The position numbers were made by a program, and so were the translations under genes. Positions 52,544-61,996 of a stretch of DNA of 64,000 nucleotides are shown piece by piece. The notes beneath the pieces are model-generated. The model had not been told where the DNA came from. It ran no database searches and saw nothing but the letters and a program-made list of their open reading frames with translations. This DNA comes from Sphingomonadales bacterium (GTDB taxonomy: Bacteria > Pseudomonadota > Alphaproteobacteria > Sphingomonadales > Sphingomonadaceae), in contig JAGWMZ010000009.1 in the NCBI GenBank assembly GCA_028871475.1, forward strand, positions 1-64,000, in the 5' to 3' direction. Numbering within the stretch: the stretch's first letter is position 1; each line of letters opens with the position of its first letter.

Positions 52544-53214
52544 CGCAGCGCCTCCGGCAAGGTCCAGCCTTCGATCATGCGCAGGCCGCGCGGTTTGAGG
52601 GCGGCCAGCTCGATATAATGGCCAAGATAGGCGCTCACCCCTTGCGGATCACGCTGGACCGACAGCGCCCCGCCATTGCTTTCACGAAAGTCGATGCTGT
52701 CAATCGCCCAGTCGCGCGGGGTGGGGAAAGGCAGGTCGCCCTCTCCGCCAAGGCAGGTGGCGTGTTTGACATCGGTCGCCTTATAGCTGCGCCCGTCCAC
52801 CTCGATCACCGAGCCCAGCGGCAAGGGTTGGCCCTGTGCGAAGGCGGCAATCAACGGATGAGACAGCAGATCGGCCCGCTCAGCCAGCCACTGGAACTGG
52901 CCCATCGCCTCGCCCAGCCAGGCAAGGTTGCCGCCCGGCATGCTGAGCAGCCATTCGTTCCACGCCCCATCGCCCCAGCCCCAACGCACCCGCCCGGCAA
53001 CCACGAAGGACAGGCCGTCGGGCGTGGTGCCGCGCGTACCTAGCTCCAGCGGGGAAACGTCGAAAGGCAGGCTGGCCGCCTCGCCGATGCGCGTGACCGT
53101 TTCGCCATCGGTGCGGCGCAGCACGCTCTGGCAATGGCCGCAGACGGCATAGGGCATAGCGGCGCTGCGAACCGGCACCGGCGCGCCGCATTGCGGACAA
53201 AGAAGCTCCCCCAT
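52540..53214 (-). CDS. DUF4178 protein with zinc ribbon, short form
   Basis: A 224-residue soluble protein with CPQCGAP and CGHCQSV zinc-ribbon Cys pairs at residues 6-31, followed by one DUF4178 domain (LELGTRGTTPDGLSFVVAGR, GAWNEWLLSMPGGNLAWLGE; the second half from about residue 125 repeats the fold: GSVIEVDGRSYKATDVKHAT). Paralogue of the next gene but without membrane helices. Starts 19 bases after the SPFH gene ends and is coupled by ATGA to the long form. Confidence 0.85.
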   Translation of the reverse strand: MGELLCPQCGAPVPVRSAAMPYAVCGHCQSVLRRTDGETVTRIGEAASLPFDVSPLELGTRGTTPDGLSFVVAGRVRWGWGDGAWNEWLLSMPGGNLAWLGEAMGQFQWLAERADLLSHPLIAAFAQGQPLPLGSVIEVDGRSYKATDVKHATCLGGEGDLPFPTPRDWAIDSIDFRESNGGALSVQRDPQGVSAYLGHYIELAALKPRGLRMIEGWTLPEALR

Positions 53215-53233
53215 CGCTCTGGTTCCTGACGCC

Positions 53234-54217
53234 CTATTTCACCCGCGCCAGAATATCCGCCTTCTTGGCGTCGTACTCGTCCTGGCTGAGCGCGCCAATG
53301 GTGAGCAGCTTGTGCAGCTTTTCCAGCAGGGCAAAGGGGTCCTCGGCAGGCGCAGCGGCGGCGGCAGCCTGCGCGCCCAGCCCGGCGCTCATCGCCCCGC
53401 CCAGCGCGGCTGCTGCTGCCGCCCCGGCGCCGATGCCGGCCACCCCGCCATCACTGCCCGCCGCCTGCTCGATCGCCTCGGCGGCCTGGAAGCGGGTGTA
53501 ACCGGCCATATCGCCCAGCACGCGCATCGAGGAACCCTTGTCGAGATGGGCCTGCACTTCCTCGGGCAGCGACACGCTTTCAACATAGAAGGACAGGCAG
53601 GCCAGACCCCATTGCGCAAAGGCCTTCTCAACCTCGACCTTGATCGTCTCTGACATCTTCTGCTGATTGGCCGCCAGATCAAGGAAAGGCACGCCACCAC
53701 CGCCCAGCGCCGTGGCAATCGCCGTCACAATGGCGGAGCGCAACTGCCCCTCCAGCCCCTGCGACCAGACCTCATCCGTGGTGCCCAGCACGCGGTCGAG
53801 GAACAGCTTGATGTCGGCCACCTTGAAGGAATAGGTGCCAAAGGCGCGCAGGCGAATGGCGCCAAATTCGGCATCGCGCACCGTCACGGGCTGGGGCGTG
53901 CCCCATTTCAGCCCCGCCTGCTCCTTCAGGCTGATGAACACCACATCCGACTTGAAGGGCGAATTGAACCCCTTGTCCCAATTCATCAGGCTGGTGAGCA
54001 CCGGCAGATTGCCCGTCTCCAGCGTGTGCAGACCGGGGCCGAAATAATCGCCCATCTGCCCCTCATTCATGAAGGCGGCGATCTGGCCATCGCGCACCGT
54101 CAGTTGCGCGCCGTTCTTGATCTCATGCCCGTCAAACGGCACCCGCCAGGCCACCTGACCCGGCGCTTCATGCCATTCGATGACGTCGATGAACTGCTTG
54201 CGGAGGAAATCGAACAT
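53234..54217 (-). CDS. SPFH-SHOCT protein (YdjI/virion-core-like)
   Basis: A 327-residue protein. The N-terminal SPFH domain shows FIDVIEWHEAPGQVAWRVPF, SQLTVREGQ-like AQLTVRDGQIAAFMNEGQMG, YFGPGLHTLETGNLPVLTSL and RAFGTYSFKVADIKLFL. A low-complexity Ala/Gly stretch (about 265-290) joins it to a C-terminal SHOCT motif: ALLEKLHKLLTIGALSQDEY, DAKKADILARVK. Relatives such as B. subtilis YdjI localise to membranes with PspA-type partners. First gene of the operon; the ATG at 54217 is preferred over a GTG three codons earlier. Confidence 0.88.
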   Translation of the reverse strand: MFDFLRKQFIDVIEWHEAPGQVAWRVPFDGHEIKNGAQLTVRDGQIAAFMNEGQMGDYFGPGLHTLETGNLPVLTSLMNWDKGFNSPFKSDVVFISLKEQAGLKWGTPQPVTVRDAEFGAIRLRAFGTYSFKVADIKLFLDRVLGTTDEVWSQGLEGQLRSAIVTAIATALGGGGVPFLDLAANQQKMSETIKVEVEKAFAQWGLACLSFYVESVSLPEEVQAHLDKGSSMRVLGDMAGYTRFQAAEAIEQAAGSDGGVAGIGAGAAAAAALGGAMSAGLGAQAAAAAAPAEDPFALLEKLHKLLTIGALSQDEYDAKKADILARVK

Positions 54218-54309
54218 GGGTTCCACCTGTCTGACTGGCCCGTCTCTCTGGGTGTCTTTGTAGAGTAAGACACCGGGGACGCCAAGGGAATTGCGACAGG
54301 TTGGGAGTT

Positions 54310-54590
54310 TAAGGGGAAGAAGAAAGGAAAGATACGAGGGCCATTAAGCGTGCGCTTGTCGCACGCGACAAGCTGGGGGCGCCCTCGCGCTCCCTTTCGT
54401 TGTCGGCGTTGGCGCCATGGGTTCGGCCGTAGCGCCGGGTTTGCCGCGCCGCAGGCTTTAATGCCCCTCACGCCGCGCCATCGAACCCCTGCCTGCGGCG
54501 CGGCGAGGTCAGATGACGATCGTGCGCCACCAAGGCTTCGTCGGAAGACGTCACGGGGGTCCGGGGGTGTAACACCCCCGGCCTTCCCTT
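54310..54590. repeat. REPIN-like palindromic element A
   Basis: The intergenic stretch between the SPFH operon and scoB is a nested set of inverted repeats: GAGGGCC near 54338 with GGCGCCCTC; CTTGTCG-CACG-CGACAAG (about 54355-54372); GCCGCGCCGCAGGC with GCCTGCGGCGCGGC (about 54443-54505); and GGGGGTGTAACACCCCC (about 54563-54579). The first 180 bases are closely related to the element at 62.8-63.0 kb, which lies in the opposite orientation. No gene is supported. It may also end convergent or read-through transcripts. Confidence 0.75.
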
Positions 54591-54591
54591 T

Positions 54592-55227
54592 TTATTCTTC
54601 AAACTTCGCCGAAGTCTTCGATCGAACCTCTTCGACGCTGACCCCCGGCGCCAGTTCCACCAGCTTGAAGGGCGAGTGATGATCCGCCCGCGCGAAGACG
54701 CAAAGGTCCGTCACGATCATGTCCACCACGCCAAGGCCGGTCAGCGGCAGGGTGCAGGCGGGGATGAACTTGGGGCTGCCATCCTTGGCGGTATGCTCCA
54801 TCACCACGATGATCTTCTTGACGCCCGCGACGAGGTCCATCGCGCCGCCCATGCCCTTGATCATCTTGCCCGGGATCATCCAGTTGGCGATGTCACCCTT
54901 TTCGGAGACTTCCATCGCGCCAAGGACGGTAAGGTCGATATGCCCGCCGCGGATCATGGCAAAGCTCTGGGCCGAATCGAAATAGGCCGAGTGGGGCAGT
55001 TCGCTGATCGTCTGCTTGCCCGCGTTGATGAGGTCGGCGTCTTCCTCGCCCTCATAGGGAAAGGGGCCAATGCCCAGCATGCCGTTTTCGCTCTGCAGTG
55101 TCACGGTCATGCCGGCGGGCACATGGTTGGCCACCAGCGTGGGGATGCCGATGCCAAGGTTCACATAAAAGCCGTCCTTCAGCTCGCGCGCGGCGCGGGC
55201 GGCCATTTCATCACGTGTCCAGGGCAT
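54592..55227 (-). CDS. scoB: 3-oxoacid CoA-transferase subunit B
   Basis: A 211-residue beta subunit of succinyl-CoA:3-ketoacid CoA-transferase. The catalytic Glu lies in [30 protein letters not shown] [18 protein letters not shown], and [39 protein letters not shown] are conserved. It activates acetoacetate (or other 3-oxoacids) to the CoA ester, linking ketone-body and branched-chain amino acid breakdown to acetyl-CoA. ATG 55227 abuts the end of scoA. Length is normal for the subunit. Confidence 0.95.
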   Translation of the reverse strand: MPWTRDEMAARAARELKDGFYVNLGIGIPTLVANHVPAGMTVTLQSENGMLGIGPFPYEGEEDADLINAGKQTISELPHSAYFDSAQSFAMIRGGHIDLTVLGAMEVSEKGDIANWMIPGKMIKGMGGAMDLVAGVKKIIVVMEHTAKDGSPKFIPACTLPLTGLGVVDMIVTDLCVFARADHHSPFKLVELAPGVSVEEVRSKTSAKFEE

Positions 55228-55228
55228 A

Positions 55229-55939
55229 TTATGCGTCCTCCCGCTTGCGCGTCGTGCGGAATTCGATCTTCTTGTCATAGGGCGCGCCGAGGATCAGGCG
55301 CTGCACATAGACCCCCGGCAGGTGGATGGCATCAGGGTCAAGCTGGCCCGGCTCGACGATTTCCTCCACCTCGACCACGCAAACCTTGCCGCAGGTGGCG
55401 GCGGGCACGTTGAAGTTGCGCGCTGTCTTGCGGAAGACGACATTGCCGGTGGTGTCGGCCTTCCAGCCCTTGACGATGGCAAGATCGGCAAAAATCCCGC
55501 GTTCAAGGATGTAATCCTGACCGTCGAAGCTCTTCACCTCCTTGCCCTCGGCCACCAGCGTGCCAACGCCCGTCTTGGTGTAGAAACCGGGGATGCCCGC
55601 GCCGCCAGCCCGCATCCGCTCGGCCAGCGTGCCCTGGGGGGTGAACTCCACTTCCAGCTCGCCGGCCAGATACTGGCGCTCGAATTCCTTGTTCTCGCCC
55701 ACATAGGAGGAGATCATCTTCTTCACCTGCTTTGACCGCAGCAGCTTGCCGATGCCCTCATTGTCGATGCCGGCATTGTTGCTGGCAAAGGTCAGGTCTT
55801 TCGTGCCGGCGGCCTGAATCGCATCGATCAGCCTTTCGGGCAGGCCGCTCAGGCCAAAGCCGCCGCTGGCGATCAGCATGCCGTCAAACAGCACACCTTC
55901 CAGCGCGGCGGCGGCGTCGGGGTAAATCTTCCCAGCCAT
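55229..55939 (-). CDS. scoA: 3-oxoacid CoA-transferase subunit A
   Basis: A 236-residue alpha subunit with the CoA-binding motif in [20 protein letters not shown], plus [20 protein letters not shown] and [20 protein letters not shown]. It forms the CoA-transferase with ScoB, whose gene starts 2 bases after this one ends. ATG 55939 follows a GAGA-type ribosome site. An inverted repeat TTGC-N6-GCAA lies about 100 bases upstream and resembles the site overlapping the bkd promoter. Confidence 0.95.
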   Translation of the reverse strand: MAGKIYPDAAAALEGVLFDGMLIASGGFGLSGLPERLIDAIQAAGTKDLTFASNNAGIDNEGIGKLLRSKQVKKMISSYVGENKEFERQYLAGELEVEFTPQGTLAERMRAGGAGIPGFYTKTGVGTLVAEGKEVKSFDGQDYILERGIFADLAIVKGWKADTTGNVVFRKTARNFNVPAATCGKVCVVEVEEIVEPGQLDPDAIHLPGVYVQRLILGAPYDKKIEFRTTRKREDA

Positions 55940-56040
55940 GGTCTCTCCTCTTTGGCGCACCTGCTAGAGGGCAAGCCCCGGCGCGCATCGCGGCATCGTT
56001 CTAGCCGCGATCGACAAGCTTTCAATGCCGGATTTCGCAA

Positions 56041-56054
56041 TTGCACAATCGCAA
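56041..56054. promoter_or_regulatory. inverted repeat upstream of scoA
   Basis: TTGC-ACAATC-GCAA. On the minus strand it reads TTGCGATTGTGCAA, close to TTGCGTGATTATGCAA in front of the bkd operon. It lies 102 bases before scoA and at the 3' end of purU. Candidate binding site of a shared regulator. Confidence 0.4.
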
Positions 56055-56063
56055 GGCGCAAAT

Positions 56064-56921
56064 TCAGCCCGGAAAGACCACTGTGCGGACACCGTTCATG
56101 AACACGCGATCCTCCAGATGAGCGCGCACGGCGCCCGCCAGCACACGGCGCTCAATATCGCGCCCCTTGCTGACCAGATCCTCGGGCGTGTCGGCATGGC
56201 TGATGGCCACCACCTCCTGCGCGATGATCGGCCCTTCATCGAGGTCGGCAGTGACGTAATGGGCCGTGGCGCCGATCATCTTCACGCCCCGGTCATGGGC
56301 CTGATGATAGGGCTTGGCGCCCTTGAAGCCGGGCAGAAAGGAATGGTGGATGTTGATGCAGCGGCCCGACAGGAACCCCGCCATCTCGTCGGACAGGATC
56401 TGCATGTAACGCGCCAGCACCACCAGATCGGCGCCGGTCTCCTCCACGATGGCGCGGATCTGCGCCTCCTGCGCGGATTTGGTGTCGCGCGTGATGGGCA
56501 GATAATGGAACGGCACATCGCCGATCGACGCCGTGGTGAGATGGGAGGCGTCGTGATTGCTCACCACCCCCGCCACATCCATGTCCAGTTCGCCAATGCG
56601 CCAGCGATAGAGCAGGTCGGCCAGGCAGTGGTCGAATTTGGAGACGAGGATGAGCACCTTCTTGCGCTCGCCCGCAGCGCGCAGGCGCCAGTCCATGCCG
56701 TCCTGCGCGGCCGGAACGCCAAAGCCCACCCGCCAGTCCGCCGGCGAATCGCCCTGGCCCAGTGAAAAGACCACCCGCATGAAGAAGCGCTGGTTTTGCT
56801 GGTCATTGAACTGCTGGGCCACCAGGATGTTGCCGCCACGCCCCGCGATATAGCCCGCCACCCGTGCCACCAGCCCCGGCTTGTCGTCACAGGCCAGGCT
56901 CAGCGTGCAGATCTCGCTCAT
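56064..56921 (-). CDS. purU: formyltetrahydrofolate deformylase
   Basis: A 285-residue enzyme that hydrolyses 10-formyl-THF to THF and formate, balancing one-carbon pools. N-terminal ACT domain ([20 protein letters not shown]). The C-terminal formyltransferase-like domain has [28 protein letters not shown] (Asn and His of the active site) and the catalytic Asp in [15 protein letters not shown] 56921 follows AAAGGGA; upstream extensions are not supported. Divergent from the bkd operon. Formaldehyde/formate handling also appears at fghA, but the two are not linked in the map. Confidence 0.95.
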   Translation of the reverse strand: MSEICTLSLACDDKPGLVARVAGYIAGRGGNILVAQQFNDQQNQRFFMRVVFSLGQGDSPADWRVGFGVPAAQDGMDWRLRAAGERKKVLILVSKFDHCLADLLYRWRIGELDMDVAGVVSNHDASHLTTASIGDVPFHYLPITRDTKSAQEAQIRAIVEETGADLVVLARYMQILSDEMAGFLSGRCINIHHSFLPGFKGAKPYHQAHDRGVKMIGATAHYVTADLDEGPIIAQEVVAISHADTPEDLVSKGRDIERRVLAGAVRAHLEDRVFMNGVRTVVFPG

Positions 56922-57006
56922 TTCCGTCCCTTTTTGATCACTCCCGCCCCGCCCTACCGGCAAGGGATGGAGCGTGCAACCAGAGCGGCGAGGCTTGAAA
57001 CAGAGC

Positions 57007-57042
57007 TTGCGCGGCACGAAATATAGTTGCATAATCACGCAA
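57007..57042 (+). promoter_or_regulatory. bkd promoter with overlapping inverted repeat
   Basis: -35 TTGCGC (57007-57012), a 17-base spacer, -10 CATAAT (57030-57035). An inverted repeat TTGC-ATAATCAC-GCAA (57027-57042) covers the -10, the position of a repressor or Lrp/AsnC-type (BkdR-like) operator. The bkd start codon is at 57085. Confidence 0.55.
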
Positions 57043-57084
57043 TCATCAGTCGCCATTATGAGAGCGCCGATGAGGAGCAGGATC

Positions 57085-58413
57085 ATGGAAACGACGCGCG
57101 AAGCGGGCCCCGCCACCTATGGCGCCAACCATCCCAGACTGGCCCTGCATGTGCCCCAGCCGCCCGCACGTCCGGGCGAACCGGCCGATTTTTCCGGCAT
57201 CCCCATTCCGCCCGCCGGTGTGGTGGACAGGCCGCCCACCGACGCGGCGGCCGACACGCTGCGCGACCTGCCCTATACGCTGATCCGTGTGCTGGATGAC
57301 AAGGGCGAGGCCGTGGGCGCATGGAACCCGGGCCTCAGCGAAGAGGTACTGCGCGCCATGCTGCGCGCCATGGTCCTCACCCGCGCCTTCGATGATCGCA
57401 TGTTCCGCGCGCAACGGCAGGGCAAGACCAGCTTCTACATGAAGAGCCTTGGCGAGGAGGCGGTGTCGATCGCCGCCGCCTTTGCGCTTGACGATGCTGA
57501 CATGCTCTTCCCTTCCTATCGCCAGCAGGGGCTGCTGATCGCGCGGAACTGGGATCTGGTCGATATGATGAACCAGATCTTCTCCAACCGCGCCGACCGC
57601 ATGAAGGGGCGCCAGTTGCCCATCATGTATTCGGTGAAAAAGGCCGGGTTCTTCTCGATTTCCGGCAATCTGGCCACGCAATATCCGCAAGCCGTGGGTT
57701 GGGCCATGGCCAGCGCGGCGCGCGGCGACACGCGCATTGCCGCCTCATGGCTGGGCGAAGGGTCGACCGCGGAGGGCGATTTCCACTCCGCCTGCACCTT
57801 TGCCAGCGTCTATCGCGCGCCCGTCATCCTCAATGTGGTCAACAACCAATGGGCCATTTCCAGCTTTTCCGGCTTTGCCGGGGCCGAGGCGACGACCTTT
57901 GCCGCGCGCGGTCTTGGCTATGGCATGGCCTCGCTGCGGGTCGACGGCAATGATGCGCTGGCCGTCTATGCCGCCACGCGCTGGGCGGCGGAACGCGCGC
58001 GCACCAACATGGGCCCCACCCTCATCGAACACGTCACCTATCGCGCCGAGGGCCATTCCACCAGCGACGATCCCGGTGCCTATCGCTCCTCGGCCGAGGC
58101 CAAGGCCTGGCCGCTGGGCTGCCCTGTCGCCCGGTTGAAGGACCACCTCATCGCACTGGGCGCATGGGACGAGGAACGCCACACCGCCATGGAGCAGGAG
58201 GTGATGGCGCAGGTCCGCAAGGCCCAGAAGGAGGCCGAGGCGCATGGCATTCTGGGTCATGGCCTGAACCAGCCGCTCGACACCATGTTCGAGGGCGTGT
58301 TCGACCATATGCCCTGGCATCTGGCCGAGCAGGAAGCGCAGATGCTGGCCGAATGGCAGGCTGCCGGCCTGCCCGACATTGTGGCCGAAACACCCCGGGA
58401 GCCCGGCGCATGA
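57085..58413 (+). CDS. bkdA1: branched-chain 2-oxoacid dehydrogenase E1 alpha
   Basis: A 442-residue E1 alpha chain. After a proline-rich N-terminus it has the dehydrogenase core: [20 protein letters not shown], then [13 protein letters not shown] and [20 protein letters not shown]. The ThDP site is in [20 protein letters not shown] with [12 protein letters not shown] (G-E-G...NN motif). Phosphorylation-loop-like [12 protein letters not shown] follows. It decarboxylates the 2-oxoacids of valine, leucine and isoleucine. AGGAGCAGG precedes ATG 57085. Coupled by ATGA to E1 beta. Confidence 0.95.
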   Translation: METTREAGPATYGANHPRLALHVPQPPARPGEPADFSGIPIPPAGVVDRPPTDAAADTLRDLPYTLIRVLDDKGEAVGAWNPGLSEEVLRAMLRAMVLTRAFDDRMFRAQRQGKTSFYMKSLGEEAVSIAAAFALDDADMLFPSYRQQGLLIARNWDLVDMMNQIFSNRADRMKGRQLPIMYSVKKAGFFSISGNLATQYPQAVGWAMASAARGDTRIAASWLGEGSTAEGDFHSACTFASVYRAPVILNVVNNQWAISSFSGFAGAEATTFAARGLGYGMASLRVDGNDALAVYAATRWAAERARTNMGPTLIEHVTYRAEGHSTSDDPGAYRSSAEAKAWPLGCPVARLKDHLIALGAWDEERHTAMEQEVMAQVRKAQKEAEAHGILGHGLNQPLDTMFEGVFDHMPWHLAEQEAQMLAEWQAAGLPDIVAETPREPGA

Positions 58414-59429
58414 CCGACATGACGATGATTCAGGCCATCAATTCCGCCCTCGACGTAATGATGACCCGCGACGACACGATCACCGTCATGGGCGAGGATG
58501 TCGGCTATTTCGGCGGCGTGTTTCGCGCAACGGCGGGCCTGCAGGACAAATATGGCACCAGCCGCGTGTTTGACACGCCCATCAGCGAATGCGGCATCAT
58601 TGGCGTGGCCATCGGCATGGGCGCCTATGGGTTGCGCCCCGTGCCTGAAATCCAGTTCGCCGACTACATCTACCCCGCGCTCGACCAATTGGTGAGCGAG
58701 GCGGCGCGGCTGCGCTACCGCTCGGCGGGGGAGTTTACCGCCCCCATCACCGTGCGCTCGCCCTTTGGCGGCGGCATCTTTGGCGGCCAGACCCACAGCC
58801 AGAGCCCGGAAGGCATCTTCACCCATTGCTCGGGCCTGAAGACGGTCATTCCCTCCACGCCCTATGACGCCAAGGGCCTGCTGATCGCGGCGATCGAGGA
58901 CAATGACCCGGTGCTCTTCTTCGAGCCCAAGCGGCTCTACAATGGCCCTTTCCATGGCCATTACGACCGCCCCGCCAAGGGCTGGGCCGGCCACGCTGAC
59001 GCCGATGTGCCCGAAGGATATTATCGCATCGATCTGGGCAAGGCGCGGGTGGTGCGTGAGGGCGCAGACCTTACCATCCTGACCTATGGCACGATGGTCC
59101 ATGTCGTCGCCACCACGCTGGACGAGATGGACGGCGCACCGCAAGCCGATCTGATCGACCTGCGCAGCCTGATCCCGCTAGACATCGAAACCATCGAGGC
59201 CAGCGTGAAGAAGACGGGCCGCTGCCTCATCGTGCATGAGGCAACCCGCACCTCGGGCTTTGGCGCGGAACTGGCCGCGCTGGTGCAGGAACGCTGTTTT
59301 GGCCATCTGGAGGCGCCCGTGCTGCGCGTCACCGGTTTTGACACACCCTATCCCCACGCGCTCGAATGGGCCTATTTCCCCGGCCCGGTTCGCATTTCCC
59401 AGGCGCTGCGCCAGATCATGAAGGACTAA
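58410..59429 (+). CDS. bkdA2: branched-chain 2-oxoacid dehydrogenase E1 beta
   Basis: A 339-residue transketolase-like chain forming the E1 heterotetramer. Motifs: TVMGEDVGYFGGVFRATAGL (the conserved Glu contacting thiamine), FDTPISECGIIGVAIGMGAY, VRSPFGGGIFGGQTHSQSPE, and the C-terminal RCLIVHEATRTSGFGAELAA. Starts at the ATGA junction with E1 alpha. Six bases separate it from the E2 gene. Partner E3 (lipoamide dehydrogenase) is not in the window. Confidence 0.95.
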   Translation: MTDMTMIQAINSALDVMMTRDDTITVMGEDVGYFGGVFRATAGLQDKYGTSRVFDTPISECGIIGVAIGMGAYGLRPVPEIQFADYIYPALDQLVSEAARLRYRSAGEFTAPITVRSPFGGGIFGGQTHSQSPEGIFTHCSGLKTVIPSTPYDAKGLLIAAIEDNDPVLFFEPKRLYNGPFHGHYDRPAKGWAGHADADVPEGYYRIDLGKARVVREGADLTILTYGTMVHVVATTLDEMDGAPQADLIDLRSLIPLDIETIEASVKKTGRCLIVHEATRTSGFGAELAALVQERCFGHLEAPVLRVTGFDTPYPHALEWAYFPGPVRISQALRQIMKD

Positions 59430-59434
59430 AGGCC

Positions 59435-60688
59435 ATGGCGACATTCACCTTCCGCCTGCCCGATATTGGCGAGGGCATTGCAAGCGCCGAAATCTCCCGC
59501 TGGCATGTGGCCGTTGGCGACAGGGTCGAGGAAGACCAGCCGCTGGCCGACATGATGACCGACAAGGCGACCGTGGAGATGGAAAGCCCGGTGGCCGGGC
59601 GCATCGTCTCGCTGGCCGGCGTGCCCGGCGATGCGGTGGCGATCGGCGCGACGCTGCTCGTCATCGAGACCGAAGGCGCGGTGGAGACGGTCTCAGTGCC
59701 CGAGGAGGCTGTGATGCCGGAACCGGCGCCCGTTGCGACGCCCCCGGCAGCGCCCCCTGCCCCTGTCGCCCCGGCTCCTGCTGCCCCTGCGCCTCAGGCC
59801 GAGCCCGCTCAGGTCACCGCAGCCAAGCCGCTGGCCTCACCCGCCGTGCGCCAGCGCGCCAGGGATCTGGGCGTCGATCTGGCGCAGGTGAAGCATGATG
59901 GCCATCACATCCGTCATGCCGATCTCGATGCCTTCCTGCGCTATGGCAGTGCACAGGGCTATCGCGCGCCCGAAAGCGCCGCGTGGAGCGACGAAACACT
60001 GCCCGTCATCGGGCTGCGCCGCCGCATCGCGCAGAACATGGCCGAGGCCAAGCGCAACATCCCCCATTTCACTTATGTGGAAGAGGTTGAGGTCACCGCG
60101 CTGGAAGATATCCGCGCCCAGCTCAACAGCGCCAGCAACGGGCTGGACCGCCCCAAGCTGACGCTGCTGCCGCTGCTGATCACCGCCATGTGCCGCGCCT
60201 TGCCGCGCTTCCCCATGCTCAATGCCCGCTATGACGACGAAGCCAATGTGGTCACCCGCCACGGTCGCGTCCATATGGGGCTGGCGACACAGACCGACAT
60301 CGGGCTGATGGTCCCCGTCATCCGCGACGCGCAGGACAAGAACCTGTGGCAACTGGCCGCCGAGATCACCCGTCTGGCCCAGGCGGCGCGCGCCGGCACC
60401 ATCGCGCGTGAGGAACTGGGTGGATCGACGATCACCATCTCCTCGCTCGGCCCGCTGGCGGGTATGGCCAGCACGCCCATCGTCAACCGGCCCGAGGTCG
60501 CCATTCTGGCGCCCAACCGCATCGTCGAGCGGCCGGTCTTCACTGGCGAGGGCGACCGCATTCGCCGCGCCAAAATGATGAATCTCTCGATCAGTTGCGA
60601 TCACCGCGTGGTGGATGGGCATGATGCGGCCAGCTTCGTCGCGCGGATGAAACAGCTCATCGAGGCCCCGGCATTGCTGCTGGCATAA
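59435..60688 (+). CDS. bkdB: branched-chain 2-oxoacid dehydrogenase E2 (lipoamide acyltransferase)
   Basis: A 417-residue acyltransferase. One lipoyl domain at about residues 1-80, with the lipoylated Lys in MMTDKATVEMESPV (residue about 43). A Pro/Ala-rich linker (about 90-130) follows. The E1/E3-binding domain is at about 135-170 (ASPAVRQRARDLGVDLAQV). The catalytic core, to the end, carries the active-site His in SISCDHRVVDGHDAASFV. It passes the acyl group to CoA. ATG 59435 with AAGG upstream. Third and last gene of the bkd set. Confidence 0.95.
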   Translation: MATFTFRLPDIGEGIASAEISRWHVAVGDRVEEDQPLADMMTDKATVEMESPVAGRIVSLAGVPGDAVAIGATLLVIETEGAVETVSVPEEAVMPEPAPVATPPAAPPAPVAPAPAAPAPQAEPAQVTAAKPLASPAVRQRARDLGVDLAQVKHDGHHIRHADLDAFLRYGSAQGYRAPESAAWSDETLPVIGLRRRIAQNMAEAKRNIPHFTYVEEVEVTALEDIRAQLNSASNGLDRPKLTLLPLLITAMCRALPRFPMLNARYDDEANVVTRHGRVHMGLATQTDIGLMVPVIRDAQDKNLWQLAAEITRLAQAARAGTIAREELGGSTITISSLGPLAGMASTPIVNRPEVAILAPNRIVERPVFTGEGDRIRRAKMMNLSISCDHRVVDGHDAASFVARMKQLIEAPALLLA

Positions 60689-60699
60689 CCGGGGTTCCT

Positions 60700-60731
60700 G
60701 CACGGGTTTACGTCAGGGCGCAAACCCGTGC
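60700..60731 (+). terminator. hairpin after the bkd operon
   Basis: GCACGGGTTT and AAACCCGTGC, a perfect 10-bp stem with a 12-base loop, 12 bases past the E2 stop. The U-tract is missing, so it may act as a 3'-end stabiliser. Confidence 0.55.
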
Positions 60732-60825
60732 CAGATCGGCACAGCTCCGCGAAGGTTGGGTTAACACTCTTTCAGCACAAGGCTTTTTGGGCCGATAGCA
60801 CTCCGTAAGTCCCACGGAGTCGCCC

Positions 60826-61950
60826 ATGCCCAGCCCAGCCCCCCGGGAGAAGGCCATCACCTTCGAAGCGCTGTTGCTGGTGGTTCTGGTGGCACGCCTT
60901 TCCGCACATTTCGCCTTGCCCCAACCTTTGCAGGGCGAAGCACTGACCAATTTCACCCTGGCACGCGCACTGGCGACGGGCACATGGCCCCTGGGTGATG
61001 CCGGTCCACAGATCGTCCATGCGGTGGGCTATCCGCTGCTGCTGGCGCCCTTCTTCGCGGCATTGGGTGCTGGTGCGTCCGTGGCCTTCGGCGTCAATCT
61101 GGGGCTGGCCATGGTCTCGGCGCTGCTGGTGCGCGGCGTGGCGCGGCAGATCGGCCTGCGCGAGGCCGGGCAGAAGCTCGCTCTGCTGGGCTATGCACTG
61201 TGGCTGCCCGGCATCTGGGACTGCACGCTGCTGGTGCGCGAAAATCTCGGCACGCCGTTGATGCTGCTGACCGCATGGCTGGCGCTGCGCCTGCTGCGCG
61301 AAGGGCCTCGCATGGGCCTGGCGCTGGGCGCTGGCCTCGTCTGGGGCGCCGGGCTGCTGACCGGGAGCAGCATGCTGTCGCTGATCGTTGCTCCCTTGCT
61401 GGCGCTGTTGCTGGTCGAGGGCGGTCAACTGTGGCGAACGCCCATGGCCAGCGCTGTGCTGGCAACGGGCGCCTTGACGATGCTGGGCGCATGGCACTGG
61501 ATGAGCACGGGGCTGCACGGCATGCCAGAGCCCACGGCGCTGGCCATGCTGGCGGTCGGCGCGGGTAGGGCGCTGCCCCTGCCCTTGCCGGAAACGCCGC
61601 CGCTCGGCGAAACCTTGGGGCATCTGGCGCTGTTCTGGTGGCCGCATATGCCCGATGGCGACGAGCATGCACTGTCACGCGCCATGACCTACATGCGGAT
61701 CGGCGAGGTGGCGCAATATGTCGCGCTCGTCACGCTGGGCTTTGCCGGACTGGTGGGCGCGCGCAACAGGGCGCGTCAGCGTCTGATCATCGGCGCGTTG
61801 ATCATGGCCTTCTGGCTGCTGGGCGGGTCGCGCCTGCTGGGCGACACCTACCGCGATCCGGTCATGCCGCTGCTCATCGTGCTGAGCGCGGCGGTGCTAT
61901 GCGAGGCGACATCACGGCAGGCCCGCCCGGCGCTGGCGAAAGCGCCCTGA
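60826..61950 (+). CDS. polytopic membrane protein, GT-C-like
   Basis: A 374-residue protein with about eight to nine helices. The pattern at the start (helix, then loop LPQPLQGEALTNFTLARALA, then VHAVGYPLLLAPFFAALGAG) resembles the first periplasmic loop of GT39/GT83-like transferases, but the acidic pair is replaced by a single Glu. A loop near residue 245-285 (PETPPLGETLGHLALFWWPH) is periplasmic-like. No soluble domain. Function unknown; a small sugar-lipid enzyme is one possibility. ATG 60826. Confidence 0.6.
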   Translation: MPSPAPREKAITFEALLLVVLVARLSAHFALPQPLQGEALTNFTLARALATGTWPLGDAGPQIVHAVGYPLLLAPFFAALGAGASVAFGVNLGLAMVSALLVRGVARQIGLREAGQKLALLGYALWLPGIWDCTLLVRENLGTPLMLLTAWLALRLLREGPRMGLALGAGLVWGAGLLTGSSMLSLIVAPLLALLLVEGGQLWRTPMASAVLATGALTMLGAWHWMSTGLHGMPEPTALAMLAVGAGRALPLPLPETPPLGETLGHLALFWWPHMPDGDEHALSRAMTYMRIGEVAQYVALVTLGFAGLVGARNRARQRLIIGALIMAFWLLGGSRLLGDTYRDPVMPLLIVLSAAVLCEATSRQARPALAKAP

Positions 61951-61996
61951 ACACACCCCCTTTTCGCCTTCGTTTCGGCCAGCTAGATGGAAGGTC

